From contig NZ_CYTW01000001.1 in the NCBI RefSeq assembly GCF_001458215.1, positions 1,984,001-2,048,000 of the forward strand: a stretch of DNA of 64,000 nt, in the 5' to 3' direction. Below the pieces are notes generated by a model that worked only from the letters and a program-made list of their open reading frames with translations, was not told where the DNA came from and did not search any database. Numbering within the stretch: the first letter of the stretch is position 1; each line of letters starts with the position of its first letter. Shown here one piece after another: positions 34,222 through 42,842 of this stretch. A program made the position numbers and the translations under genes. Source of the DNA: Shimia thalassica (lineage in GTDB: Bacteria > Pseudomonadota > Alphaproteobacteria > Rhodobacterales > Rhodobacteraceae).

Positions 34222-34632
34222 ATGACACAGCCACAAAACCCCAGCCTGCTCGCCGAGATCACGGCATCCTTTCGCGCCCTACCCACATGGGTGATCGCGT
34301 GGGTGTTTCTTATTCTCGCGCCGGTGAATGCTGCCAGCCTTGCGTTTCTGGGCCAGCCTTCAGGCGCCTATGTCGCCATGTTTGCGATTGGGGGTGGAGT
34401 TATCAGTCTCGCCATTGCCATCAAAAGTCGCGGTTTGACGCGGCTTGTTTCTGCAGGGCATATCATCGCCTGGACGCCGCTTCTTTTGTGGCTGGTTCTT
34501 GCCCCGCCGCCCGCAGAGGGCGCCTATGACACCTATCTGACCATCCTGATCGTCGTGAATGCCATTTCGCTGGCCTTTGACGCCAACGATGCGCGTCTTT
34601 GGCTGCGCGGTGATCGCAGCGTCTATGCTTAA
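34222..34632 (+). CDS. small membrane protein of unknown function (four TM segments)
   Basis: This 136-residue protein has four predicted membrane helices (about residues 22-42, 47-66, 75-95, 104-120) and a short polar C-terminus (NDARLWLRGDRSVYA). I recognise no motif. AAGGGAG lies nine bases before the ATG, so translation is well supported. It lies between the AhpD-like gene and the TetR gene on the same strand and may belong to the same regulon. Confidence 0.75.
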   Translation: MTQPQNPSLLAEITASFRALPTWVIAWVFLILAPVNAASLAFLGQPSGAYVAMFAIGGGVISLAIAIKSRGLTRLVSAGHIIAWTPLLLWLVLAPPPAEGAYDTYLTILIVVNAISLAFDANDARLWLRGDRSVYA

Positions 34633-34791
34633 GGGCAAAGCGCCCTTCCCCCAAAAGCAAAAAGTCAGAGCAATTCCTGCGAATTTGAACCTGCCCCTCG
34701 GGTGCGGTGAACATGGCCTTGCCTTTGGGGACCGCAAGGTGGAAAATTGCCCCTCAAATCTTTGCCAATCGATAACCTGAAAGACTGCACA

Positions 34792-35385
34792 ATGGCCCGC
34801 GCCGCTTCTTATGATCGTGACACCGCCCTTGATGCGGCTTTGTCCCTGTTTTGGGACAAGGGATACCACGCGACGTCGTTGAAAGATCTTGAAGCGTCTT
34901 TGAAGATGAAACCGGGCAGCATCTATGCGGCGTTCTCAAGCAAGGAAAACTTGTACCTTCTTGCTTTGGACAGGTATTTCAACACCTCTCGTGATCAGGT
35001 GCGCGCGCAGATGGCTCTGGCGGACACGCCTCTTGATGGCCTTGCGGACCACTTTCGCTCTTATGCTAACCTTGCACCTGATGCGACCGCCCGACAGGCC
35101 TGTATGCTGACAAAAACACTGGTGGATACGCAAAAGACCGATCCGGTTCTGGCGCGTCAAACCACCAAATACCTGTCTGAAATCCGCGACGAATTTGCGG
35201 GCATCTTTGAACAGGCCAAACAACAAGGCCAGCTGCCGGCGGACGCTGATCCCAATCGCCTTGCCCGCAGGTTTCAGGCAAATGTGACGGCGCTCCGGAT
35301 CGAGATGCATCAAGGCTCGCCGCAGAATGAAATTGCAGATCTTGCCGAAGATATGGCGCAAGAAGTTGAACGCCTTAAGGTGTAA
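34792..35385 (+). CDS. TetR/AcrR family transcriptional regulator
   Basis: This 197-residue repressor-type protein has the N-terminal TetR helix-turn-helix (residues ~8-55: 'ALDAALSLFWDKGYHATSLKDLEASLKMKPGSIYAAFSSKENLYLLAL'). An all-helical ligand-binding domain follows. The start MARAASYDRD fits relatives. It probably binds the paired TTGAGTGA palindromes upstream of the AhpD-like gene 1.3 kb away; no copy of that site lies upstream of its own gene. The ligand is unknown. Similar TetR proteins often sense electrophiles or aldehydes. Confidence 0.88.
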   Translation: MARAASYDRDTALDAALSLFWDKGYHATSLKDLEASLKMKPGSIYAAFSSKENLYLLALDRYFNTSRDQVRAQMALADTPLDGLADHFRSYANLAPDATARQACMLTKTLVDTQKTDPVLARQTTKYLSEIRDEFAGIFEQAKQQGQLPADADPNRLARRFQANVTALRIEMHQGSPQNEIADLAEDMAQEVERLKV

Positions 35386-35686
35386 GTGATCGTTTGCAGA
35401 CTAGCAGCGGCAGGATTGGTGCCGTTCTAAACTTCTGAAACGCCACAAAATTTTGAAATAAATATTAACTTTCAAAACCTTACGCTCCTATCCTAAAAGT
35501 AAAACCCAACTCCATCTGAGCCCGCGAATTTGCATCCGTTTGGGCAGGTTTTCTTTTGGTGCTTCGGCATGAAATCGGCATGAAAATTCCCTGTCACTGG
35601 CATCAGACTGCCTTGGGGTTTTGATCTGGTAGGTTTGAACCGCCCTACAATGCGGTGCATCCAAACCAAAAGGACAGGAGCAGAAA
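35386..35686. other. 301-base AT-rich intergenic region
   Basis: There is no gene here. The first half is AT-rich. An 11-base tandem repeat lies at 35564-35585. A possible promoter (TTGATC, 19 bases, TACAAT) ends about 35 bases before the small proline-rich protein gene. Confidence 0.45.
35564..35585. repeat. 11-base tandem direct repeat, possible regulator site
   Basis: Two adjacent copies of TCGGCATGAAA lie 102 bases upstream of the 40-residue frame. One-turn direct repeats are typical of response-regulator boxes, but the factor is unknown. Confidence 0.4.
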
Positions 35687-35809
35687 ATGCCCTTTGCAAC
35701 ACAGGCACCGCCCCCACCAAAACCATCCCCGCAAGCCCCTGCAGGGAAAGGCAAACCGTCGCCCCAAGAGGCAAGCAAACCGCTCTTTAGTGATTGGGCG
35801 ATGATTTAG
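35687..35809 (+). CDS. small proline-rich protein, 40 residues
   Basis: The frame MPFATQAPPPPKPSPQAPAG... runs to TAG at 35807-35809 and ends in the hydrophobic LFSDWAMI. AGGAG lies six bases before the ATG, which is the main evidence for translation. A proline/alanine/lysine-rich disordered body with a short aromatic C-terminal tail suggests a peptide that docks on a partner. It has no signal peptide or membrane segment. The family is unknown to me. Confidence 0.5.
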   Translation: MPFATQAPPPPKPSPQAPAGKGKPSPQEASKPLFSDWAMI

Positions 35810-35874
35810 ACCATCTGGTCTATTTCATTGGAACAGAGGAAGCGTTTTGTCGCGTAACGCCCTGTTTCAAAACA

Positions 35875-35904
35875 AAAGCCGCCCCGAATAATCGAAGCGG
35901 CTTT
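35875..35904 (-). terminator. terminator of ndk
   Basis: AAAGCCGC / GCGGCTTT arms with a 14-base loop and a TTTTGTTTT tail on the - strand, 25 bases after the ndk stop. Confidence 0.75.
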
Positions 35905-35928
35905 GTATTTTCGAGTGTCGAGAGTGGC

Positions 35929-36351
35929 TTAACCCACCAGCTCCAGACCCGAGAAGAAGTATGCGATCTCAACAGCTGCGGTTTCGGGAGCGTCCGAACC
36001 GTGAACCGAGTTTTCGCCAACCGATTCCGCGAATTCTGCGCGGATGGTGCCGGCTGCAGCGTCGGCTGGGTTGGTTGCGCCCATAACTTCGCGGTTTTTC
36101 GCGATGGCGTTTTCGCCTTCCAGAACCTGAGCGACGATAGGCTCGGACGCCATGAATTCGCACAGTTCGTCATAGAAAGGACGCTCGGCGTGCACAGCGT
36201 AGAAAACGCCAGCTTGCGCTTTGGTCAGGTGAATGCGCTTTTGAGCAACGATGCGCAGGCCAGCTTCTTCGAATTTGGCGTTGATTGCGCCAGTCAGGTT
36301 GCGGCGAGTTGCATCGGGTTTGATGATCGAGAACGTGCGTTCCAGAGCCAT
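35929..36351 (-). CDS. ndk: nucleoside diphosphate kinase
   Basis: Ndk moves the gamma phosphate from ATP to other NDPs through a phospho-histidine. The 140-residue protein has the active-site His117 in [13 protein letters not shown] and the standard KPDATRR start region. Size and motifs are fully conserved. AAAGGAG precedes the ATG. It is monocistronic and divergent from the ABC-F gene. Confidence 0.97.
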   Translation of the reverse strand: MALERTFSIIKPDATRRNLTGAINAKFEEAGLRIVAQKRIHLTKAQAGVFYAVHAERPFYDELCEFMASEPIVAQVLEGENAIAKNREVMGATNPADAAAGTIRAEFAESVGENSVHGSDAPETAAVEIAYFFSGLELVG

Positions 36352-36481
36352 GGTTTTTCTCCTTTGAGGGGGTCAGGCACCCTGCCCGTCCCAGCGTTCG
36401 AATTGGCGCCCCGATAGCACGGGATGGGCCACTTGAAAAGCGATGATTGACGTTGGTCTCTTGTTCCGTCACACGGTGCCT

Positions 36482-38329
36482 ATGCTCAAGATATCAGACA
36501 TCAACTATTCCGTCGAAGGCCGCCCCCTTTTTGAAGAGGCTAGTGCCACCATTCCTCCGGGTCACAAGGTTGGCCTGATTGGTCGTAACGGCGCGGGAAA
36601 AACCACGCTGTTTCGCCTGATCCGTGGCGAGCTTTCGCTTGAAGGTGGTACAATCACGCTGCCCCAGCGGGCCCGCATCGGCGGTGTGGCACAGGAAGTG
36701 CCCAGCAACGAGGTGTCGTTGATCGATACGGTTTTGGCCGCAGACACGGAACGGGCGGCCTTGATGGCCGAATCTGAAACCGCAACCGATTCCAACCGGA
36801 TTGCGGAAATTCAAACACGGCTGGCCGATATTGATGCCTGGAGCGCCGAAGCGCGTGCGGGATCGATTCTCAAAGGTCTGGGGTTTGATCACGCGGAACA
36901 GCAAATGCCCTGTTCGGCCTTTTCCGGCGGCTGGCGGATGCGTGTCGCGCTGGCGGCGGTTCTGTTTGCACAGCCTGATTATCTCTTGTTGGACGAACCG
37001 ACCAACTATCTCGATCTGGAAGGCGCGCTTTGGCTTGAGAACTATCTCGTCAAATATCCGCACACAGTTCTGATCATCAGCCACGACCGGGAATTGTTGA
37101 ACCGGTCTGTAACGGCCATTCTGCACCTCGATGAGCGCAAGCTGACCTATTATTCCGGTCCCTACGACCAGTTCGCGCGCCAACGCGCCGAACAACGCGC
37201 TGTTCAGGCCGCAGCCGCCAAGAAACAACAGGCACAACGCGAGCATTTGCAAGCGTTTGTGGATCGCTTCAAGGCCAAAGCCAGCAAGGCCAAACAGGCG
37301 CAAAGCCGTGTTAAAATGCTTGAGAAGATGACACCGATCACCGCGCCCGAAGATGCGGCGCGCGTGGTGTTCACCTTCCCGACACCTGAAGAATTGTCCC
37401 CGCCCATTATCGCAATGGAGGGTGGCTCGACCGGCTACGGCGACACAGTCGTGTTGAAGAACCTCAATCTGCGCATCGACCAAGACGACCGCATCGCACT
37501 TCTGGGCAAAAACGGCCAAGGTAAATCCACCTTGGCGAAACTGCTGTCGGGCCGGCTTGATCCCATGGGCGGCAAGTTCACCACCTCGACCAAGCTGCGG
37601 ATCGGATTCTTTGCACAGCATCAGGTGGATGAGCTTTATGTTGACGAAACACCGATCCAGCACCTGATGCGCGAACGCCCCGGCGAAGGGCAATCCCGCC
37701 TGCGGGCCCGTTTGGCCGGTTTCGGTCTGGGCGCGGCTCAGGCCGAAACCGAGGTCGGACGCCTGTCCGGTGGTCAAAAGGCGCGTTTGTCGCTGTTGCT
37801 GGCCACGTTGGATGCGCCGCATCTTCTGATCCTCGATGAGCCGACCAACCACCTTGATATCGAAAGCCGCGAAGCCCTGGTTGAAGCGCTGACCGCCTAT
37901 ACCGGTGCGGTGATTCTGGTGAGCCACGACATGCACTTGCTCACCTTGGTCGCGGATCGGCTCTGGCTGGTGAAAGACGGCACGGTGCAACCATATGAAG
38001 AAGACCTGCAAGCCTATCGCAGCCTGCTGTTGACGTCAGACAAACCGTCCGGCAAATCCAAGCCGAAACCGGTGCGCAAACAGGCCACGCGCGATGAACT
38101 TCTGGCGCTCAAGGCCAATGTTCGCAAATGCGAGCAACGGGTCGAAAAACTCAATGAAATGAGTGACAAGCTGGCGAAAAAGCTGGCAGATCCAGCCTTG
38201 TACGAAGACGGCAAACTGGGCGAGATGGAAGTCTGGCAACGCAAATACGGCGAAGTGCGAGAAGCACAGGACCGCGCCGAAGACATGTGGATGGCCGCGC
38301 TGGAAAAGCTTGAAAAAGCCAAGGTTTGA
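36482..38329 (+). CDS. ABC-F family ATPase (Uup/YheS-like)
   Basis: This 615-residue protein has two fused ABC domains and no membrane segments, as in ABC-F translation factors. First domain: GRNGAGKT, FSGGWRMR, LLLDEPTNYLD. Second domain: GKNGQGKS, LSGGQKAR, LILDEPTNHLD. A charged interdomain linker (~230-290) and a C-terminal coiled coil (~525-612) complete it. ABC-F proteins bind the ribosome and relieve stalls or act in ribosome quality control. The coiled-coil end favours the Uup/YheS group. The start MLKISDINYSVEG fits the family. It lies 16 bases before marC. Confidence 0.93.
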   Translation: MLKISDINYSVEGRPLFEEASATIPPGHKVGLIGRNGAGKTTLFRLIRGELSLEGGTITLPQRARIGGVAQEVPSNEVSLIDTVLAADTERAALMAESETATDSNRIAEIQTRLADIDAWSAEARAGSILKGLGFDHAEQQMPCSAFSGGWRMRVALAAVLFAQPDYLLLDEPTNYLDLEGALWLENYLVKYPHTVLIISHDRELLNRSVTAILHLDERKLTYYSGPYDQFARQRAEQRAVQAAAAKKQQAQREHLQAFVDRFKAKASKAKQAQSRVKMLEKMTPITAPEDAARVVFTFPTPEELSPPIIAMEGGSTGYGDTVVLKNLNLRIDQDDRIALLGKNGQGKSTLAKLLSGRLDPMGGKFTTSTKLRIGFFAQHQVDELYVDETPIQHLMRERPGEGQSRLRARLAGFGLGAAQAETEVGRLSGGQKARLSLLLATLDAPHLLILDEPTNHLDIESREALVEALTAYTGAVILVSHDMHLLTLVADRLWLVKDGTVQPYEEDLQAYRSLLLTSDKPSGKSKPKPVRKQATRDELLALKANVRKCEQRVEKLNEMSDKLAKKLADPALYEDGKLGEMEVWQRKYGEVREAQDRAEDMWMAALEKLEKAKV

Positions 38330-38345
38330 TGGGTAGCGTCACTTT

Positions 38346-38963
38346 ATGGACAGTGCATCCCTTATCACGGCCTTTGTCACCCTCTTTGTGATCATCGATC
38401 CATTGGGGCTGACGCCCCTGTTTGTGGCGTTAACCCACGAAATGGCGCCCGCAAAGCGGCGTTCGGTGGCTCTTCGGGCCTGTCTGGTCGCCTTTTTTAT
38501 CCTGTCGTTGTTCGCATTCTTTGGCGAAGCTGTCCTTGGGTTTGTCGGTATTTCAATGCCGGCGTTTCGCATTGCGGGCGGCATTCTGTTGCTGCTGACC
38601 GCGCTGGACATGTTGTTTGAACGGCGCACCAAACGGCGCGAGGATCAGGCCGACGAGGACGACAATGACGACCCATCAGTGTTTCCACTGGCGATTCCGC
38701 TGATTGCGGGTCCGGGATCAATTGCGACCGTCATTTTGCTGTCGAGCCAGTATTCCGGTATTCCCAACACTTTTCTCGTGTTGGGGGTTGCTCTGGCTGT
38801 GCTGGGTGCGGTTCTTGGGATGTTCATGATGGGCGGTGTGCTGGCCCGTATTCTTGGCAAAACGGGAATCAATGTCGCAACCCGTCTTCTCGGGATGCTG
38901 TTGGCCGCGCTGTCGGTTCAGTTCGTTCTGGAAGGTCTGCGCGATTTTGGCCTGATGGGCTAA
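38346..38963 (+). CDS. MarC family inner-membrane protein
   Basis: This 205-residue protein has six hydrophobic segments and the family start 'LITAFVTLFVIIDPLGLTPLFVALTHEM'. The segment 'PLAIPLIAGPGSIATVILLSS' is the second half of the internal repeat. MarC proteins resemble NAAT-type transporters. Their substrate is not established, and the early link to antibiotic resistance was withdrawn. A charged acidic loop (RREDQADEDDNDDPS) lies mid-protein. It follows the ABC-F gene closely. Confidence 0.9.
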   Translation: MDSASLITAFVTLFVIIDPLGLTPLFVALTHEMAPAKRRSVALRACLVAFFILSLFAFFGEAVLGFVGISMPAFRIAGGILLLLTALDMLFERRTKRREDQADEDDNDDPSVFPLAIPLIAGPGSIATVILLSSQYSGIPNTFLVLGVALAVLGAVLGMFMMGGVLARILGKTGINVATRLLGMLLAALSVQFVLEGLRDFGLMG

Positions 38964-39021
38964 GACCTCTTCTTATTGGAGCACCTCTGCCCTATATCAA
39001 TGCCAGCAAAACGAGGTAAAC

Positions 39022-39603
39022 ATGAACGGCGATCAGATTGGTGAAATGACCTATTTGGTGGTGTTGGGGGCTGCAGTTGTGTTCTGGTTTGTGACCAGCC
39101 ATCGACAGTCCTTTGGCAAAACCATCCAGCAACTTCTTGCGTGGGTCCTGATCGGTCTGGGAGTGGTTGCGGCCTATGGCATGTGGGACGACATCCGCAG
39201 CACGGTGACACCCACAGCGGCCTCGTTTGAAAGCGAAGGCGCCATAGAAATCCCGCGCGGCATGGATGGTCACTATCACATGACGGTCGAGGTCAACGGC
39301 GCACCAATCAGCTTTATCGTGGACACCGGCGCAAGCCAGATTGTTCTGAATAAAACAGACGCACGGCGGATTGGCCTCGATCCCGAAGCCTTGCCCTATT
39401 TCGGGCGCGCGATGACGGCAAATGGAGAAGTGCGCACTGCACCGGTCAAACTCGATGAACTGCGTGTTGGCGGTATCGTCGATCGCAATGTTGCCGCGCA
39501 GGTCAATGAAGGTGAGCTGAGCAAATCATTGCTGGGCATGTCCTATCTTCAAAGGTTCGAACAGGTCACTATTGCCGGCAACAAACTGATCCTGAAAAGA
39601 TAA
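39022..39603 (+). CDS. retropepsin-like aspartic protease (TIGR02281 family)
   Basis: This 193-residue membrane-anchored protein has two hydrophobic segments (residues ~8-25 and 37-56). A retropepsin-like domain follows with the catalytic motif FIVDTGASQIVLN (Asp101) and 'LLGMSYLQRFEQVTIAGNKLIL' near the end. Such clan AA proteases work as homodimers, each chain supplying one Asp, in the periplasm or at the membrane. The natural substrate is unknown. It is convergent with holC. Confidence 0.9.
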   Translation: MNGDQIGEMTYLVVLGAAVVFWFVTSHRQSFGKTIQQLLAWVLIGLGVVAAYGMWDDIRSTVTPTAASFESEGAIEIPRGMDGHYHMTVEVNGAPISFIVDTGASQIVLNKTDARRIGLDPEALPYFGRAMTANGEVRTAPVKLDELRVGGIVDRNVAAQVNEGELSKSLLGMSYLQRFEQVTIAGNKLILKR

Positions 39604-39634
39604 CGGGCTGGCACGATCAGGTTAGGTGCAGGTT

Positions 39635-40105
39635 TTAAGGCTCTGCTTTTTCGGCTTTTTTGGCCCAACCCCCATCTTCTTCTGACCAATATTGCGCCGC
39701 GCACCCTGCGTCTGTGAGAGTCTTCCACTGAACACGGGCCTGCGCCACGGCATCCATATCGTGACCATCAAACAGGATACAGACCCGGTCACTTGCCCGC
39801 ACTTCATCCGATGAAATCGATGCGCCATCAATCGTCATCAGACATCCGGCCTGATTTCCGTTTTCGGTTTCATGGTGGCTGAGCAGAACCGGCTGGTCGG
39901 CATCATGCGGCCCGCCGGCCTGACCATGGGGCAGAAAACTCTCGTCCCCTTGCAACCACAGCTTCTGGTCCAGCCAATCCATACGTTCAGGAGAGCGGCC
40001 CCGCACCAAAACACGCCACCCCGCACCACGCGCCTTGCCGATCAGCATCGGCAACGTGATGTCCAGAGGATGACGTGTCAGGTGATAGAAAAAGGCCGCG
40101 CCCAA
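39635..40105 (-). CDS. holC: DNA polymerase III chi subunit
   Basis: HolC links SSB to the clamp loader through the psi subunit. The 156-residue protein has the chi opening 'FFYHLTRHPLDITLPMLIGKARGAGWRVLVRGRSPERMDWLDQKLW' and 'FLPHGQAGGPHDADQPVLLS', typical for the family. The start is a TTG at 40105, directly behind the pepA stop, with GAGGCGG upstream. pepA-holC order is conserved in proteobacteria. The C-terminal 15 residues (GGWAKKAEKAEP) are charged and likely disordered. Confidence 0.92.
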   Translation of the reverse strand: MGAAFFYHLTRHPLDITLPMLIGKARGAGWRVLVRGRSPERMDWLDQKLWLQGDESFLPHGQAGGPHDADQPVLLSHHETENGNQAGCLMTIDGASISSDEVRASDRVCILFDGHDMDAVAQARVQWKTLTDAGCAAQYWSEEDGGWAKKAEKAEP

Positions 40106-40106
40106 T

Positions 40107-41597
40107 TTATTCCGCCTCGGTTACGGTCTCGAATTTATCGGCCACCAGACGATCAAGCGCCATCACACCCCACCCTGTGGCACCGGATGGCGCATAGGCG
40201 GTTTCGGCTTTGACGCTGGCCACACCAGCGATATCGAGGTGAATCCAAGGCATGTCATCTGGCACAAACCGGTGCAGGAATTCTGCCGCAGTGATTGAGC
40301 CCGCAGGACGGCCACCTGTGTTCTTCATATCCGCAACGCGTGACTTGATCAGGTTGTCATAGGCTTTTGCCAACGGCATGCGCCATGCGCCCTCACCTTC
40401 GGTTTTGGCCGCTTTCAGGAACGCATTGCAGAAAGCATCATTGTTCGAGAAGACGCCTGCGTTTTCGTGGCCCAGACCAATGATGATGGCCCCGGTCAAG
40501 GTGGCAAGATCCACCATGGCCGCCGGTTTGAAACGCTCTTGGGCATAATGCAGCACATCGCACAGCACCAAACGCCCTTCGGCATCGGTGTTGATAACCT
40601 CGATGGTGTCACCTTTCATCGAGGTCACAACATCGCCCGGACGCGTGGCTTTGCCCGACGGCATGTTTTCAACAAGCCCGACAAGGCCCACAACATTGGC
40701 AGGTGCCTTGCGCAGGGCAAGTGCGCGCATCACGCCGGACACAACGCCAGCGCCGCCCATGTCCATGGTCATATCTTCCATGCCAGCCGCCGGTTTGAGC
40801 GAAATCCCGCCCGTGTCAAAGACAACACCTTTGCCGATCAATGCCAAAGGTGCGGCGTCTTTTTCGCCGCCACTCCATTGCATCACGACAACCTTTGAAG
40901 GGCTTTCCGAGCCTTCTCCGACAGAGAGAAGCGCGCCCATGCCAAGATCTTTCAGCTTTTCTTCTTCGATCACTTCCACATCGAGACCAAGGTCAACCAT
41001 ATCGGCAAGACGGTTGGCAAACTCGGTTGTGGTCAAGACGTTTGCGGGCTCGTTGGTGAGGTCACGCGTAAAGAAAACGCCTTCTGCAATTGCCAGCAAC
41101 GGCAACGCTTTTTGGGTAACGTCCTCAGGTTTTGACACCATGAAACGCACCGCGCGGTCGTCTTCTTTGGCAGGGCCACTGCGATGGTCTTCAAATTCAT
41201 AGTCCCGCAGCGCGCATCCAAAGGCGATCTGGGCGGCGTGACGATGTGGGCCAGCGCAAACCAGCATCGGTTTTGCCTTGCGCAGACGCCCAAGCCCGAC
41301 ACCTGCTTTGCGGGCCTCGACCGCTGTTACATTCCGCGCCAGAAACATGACATCAAGCGCTTCGGCCGCCATACCCGCTGGATAGGCGATGGTGACGATG
41401 TCTCCGGGTTTGGATTCTTCAGCTTTGGCCTCGATCACACGTTTGACGGCCCCGCGTGACAAACGGTTTGCGCGCCGCGCCGCGGTATCCATACGCCCGT
41501 CGGGGGTAATGATAATGGCCACGCGCCCTTCTGTGGTCGCAAGGACATCAATATCGGTGTCTTCAAATGTCACGGAAACGGGTTTGACCACGTTCAA
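40107..41597 (-). CDS. pepA: leucyl aminopeptidase (M17)
   Basis: This 496-residue cytosolic zinc/manganese aminopeptidase removes N-terminal residues. The M17 active site is present: 'GKGVVFDTGGISLKPAAGMEDMTMDMGGA' with the catalytic Lys and metal Asp, and the signature NTDAEGRLVLCD. The normal hexamer-forming length fits. In E. coli PepA also binds DNA, which cannot be inferred here. Divergent from lptF, and it overlaps the putative holC ribosome site downstream, so pepA-holC is one unit. Confidence 0.95.
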   Translation of the reverse strand: MNVVKPVSVTFEDTDIDVLATTEGRVAIIITPDGRMDTAARRANRLSRGAVKRVIEAKAEESKPGDIVTIAYPAGMAAEALDVMFLARNVTAVEARKAGVGLGRLRKAKPMLVCAGPHRHAAQIAFGCALRDYEFEDHRSGPAKEDDRAVRFMVSKPEDVTQKALPLLAIAEGVFFTRDLTNEPANVLTTTEFANRLADMVDLGLDVEVIEEEKLKDLGMGALLSVGEGSESPSKVVVMQWSGGEKDAAPLALIGKGVVFDTGGISLKPAAGMEDMTMDMGGAGVVSGVMRALALRKAPANVVGLVGLVENMPSGKATRPGDVVTSMKGDTIEVINTDAEGRLVLCDVLHYAQERFKPAAMVDLATLTGAIIIGLGHENAGVFSNNDAFCNAFLKAAKTEGEGAWRMPLAKAYDNLIKSRVADMKNTGGRPAGSITAAEFLHRFVPDDMPWIHLDIAGVASVKAETAYAPSGATGWGVMALDRLVADKFETVTEAE

Positions 41598-41720
41598 TAC
41601 TCCTCTTTGTTGCTTCGAGTCCTAGCGTGCTGCTGACAAGTTGACCAGATAGCAGTTTTCCCCGCTGCGCAATTCAACTAAAGTCACGTCAAAACAAGCA
41701 GAATTCGGGGGCCGACTATT

Positions 41721-42842
41721 GTGAGCAGATTCGACAGATATGTACTGTCGCAGCTTCTGGTCCTTTTTGGATTCTTCGCGCTTATTCTGATTGCCGTCTA
41801 TTGGGTGAATAGCGCTGTAGAGCTTTTGGACCTGCTGATTGCGAACGGCCAATCCACGGCGGTTTTCCTTGAGTTTACCGCGCTGAGCCTTCCCGGCATC
41901 ATCCGGCACGTCATCCCGTTTTCGACGTTTGCGGCCACTGTTTATGTCATCAACCGGCTGAGCAGCGAAAGCGAGCTGACCGTGATGCAGGCCACCGGTT
42001 TCAGCCCGTGGCGGCTGGCGCGGCCCGTCGTTTTATTCGGCATCATCATCTTTAGCATGATGTCGATTCTTACGCATTATCTGGTGCCGACCTCTTTGCT
42101 ACAGTTCAACATCCGCCAGACCGAGGTCAGCCAGAACATTACCGCGCGGTTGCTCACCGAAGGTGAATTCCTGCATCCGGCCGATGACATCACGTTCTAT
42201 ATCCGCGAGATTTCGCCATCCGGTGTTTTGAAAGATGTCTATATTTCCGACAGGCGCGGCAGCAGCGAAATCACTACCTATACAGCGGCCGAAGCCTATC
42301 TTGTGAACGACGAAGGCGGGGCCAAACTGGTAATGGTAGATGGTCTATCGCAAATTCTGGTTCAGCCCGGCGGACGTTTGTTCACCACAAACTTCTCTGA
42401 CTTTACCTATGATATCAGCAGCCTGATCAAAAAGCCCACAACCGTACGTCAATCGATCGGGTTCATGTCCACAAAAGACCTTTTGACCCGAAGCGACGAG
42501 ATTTCTGCCGAATTGAACGTGCGGCGGGGCCAGATCATGGAAGAGGCGCATTCGCGGTTTGGCCAACCTCTGACAAGTGCGCTGGCCGCTTTGGTCGCTT
42601 TTGGCACCCTGCTTGTGGGCGGGTACAGCCGTTTTGGTATTTGGCGACAGGTTGTTCTTGCCTTTGTACTGCTGATTTCGCTCGAAATTGTGCGCAGTGC
42701 GATTTTGGATCCGGTCAGATCAAATGGTGATCTTTGGCCGTTGATCTATTTGCCGGCTGCACTCGGATTTATCATGGCGCTAATCTTGTTAACCCTGTCG
42801 GCCTATCCGCTGAACCTGCGAAAAAGGATGGCCACGTCATGA
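41721..42842 (+). CDS. lptF: LPS export ABC transporter permease LptF
   Basis: LptF is one of two permeases that, with LptB, extract LPS from the inner membrane. The 373-residue protein starts at GTG 41721 (MSRFDRYVLSQLLVLFGFFAL). It has three N-terminal and three C-terminal membrane segments and a periplasmic jelly-roll domain between them. The stop overlaps lptG by four bases. It heads the lptF-lptG-lptD-surA-pdxA-rsmA operon. Confidence 0.93.
   Translation: MSRFDRYVLSQLLVLFGFFALILIAVYWVNSAVELLDLLIANGQSTAVFLEFTALSLPGIIRHVIPFSTFAATVYVINRLSSESELTVMQATGFSPWRLARPVVLFGIIIFSMMSILTHYLVPTSLLQFNIRQTEVSQNITARLLTEGEFLHPADDITFYIREISPSGVLKDVYISDRRGSSEITTYTAAEAYLVNDEGGAKLVMVDGLSQILVQPGGRLFTTNFSDFTYDISSLIKKPTTVRQSIGFMSTKDLLTRSDEISAELNVRRGQIMEEAHSRFGQPLTSALAALVAFGTLLVGGYSRFGIWRQVVLAFVLLISLEIVRSAILDPVRSNGDLWPLIYLPAALGFIMALILLTLSAYPLNLRKRMATS

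Noticed and set aside
35493-35774. - strand frames of about 95 codons opposite the small proline-rich protein gene
   Set aside because: No ribosome site and unusual composition; the + strand frame has a good AGGAG.
36494-38011. 505-codon frame opposite the ABC-F gene
   Set aside because: Shadow frame; all conserved motifs are on the + strand.
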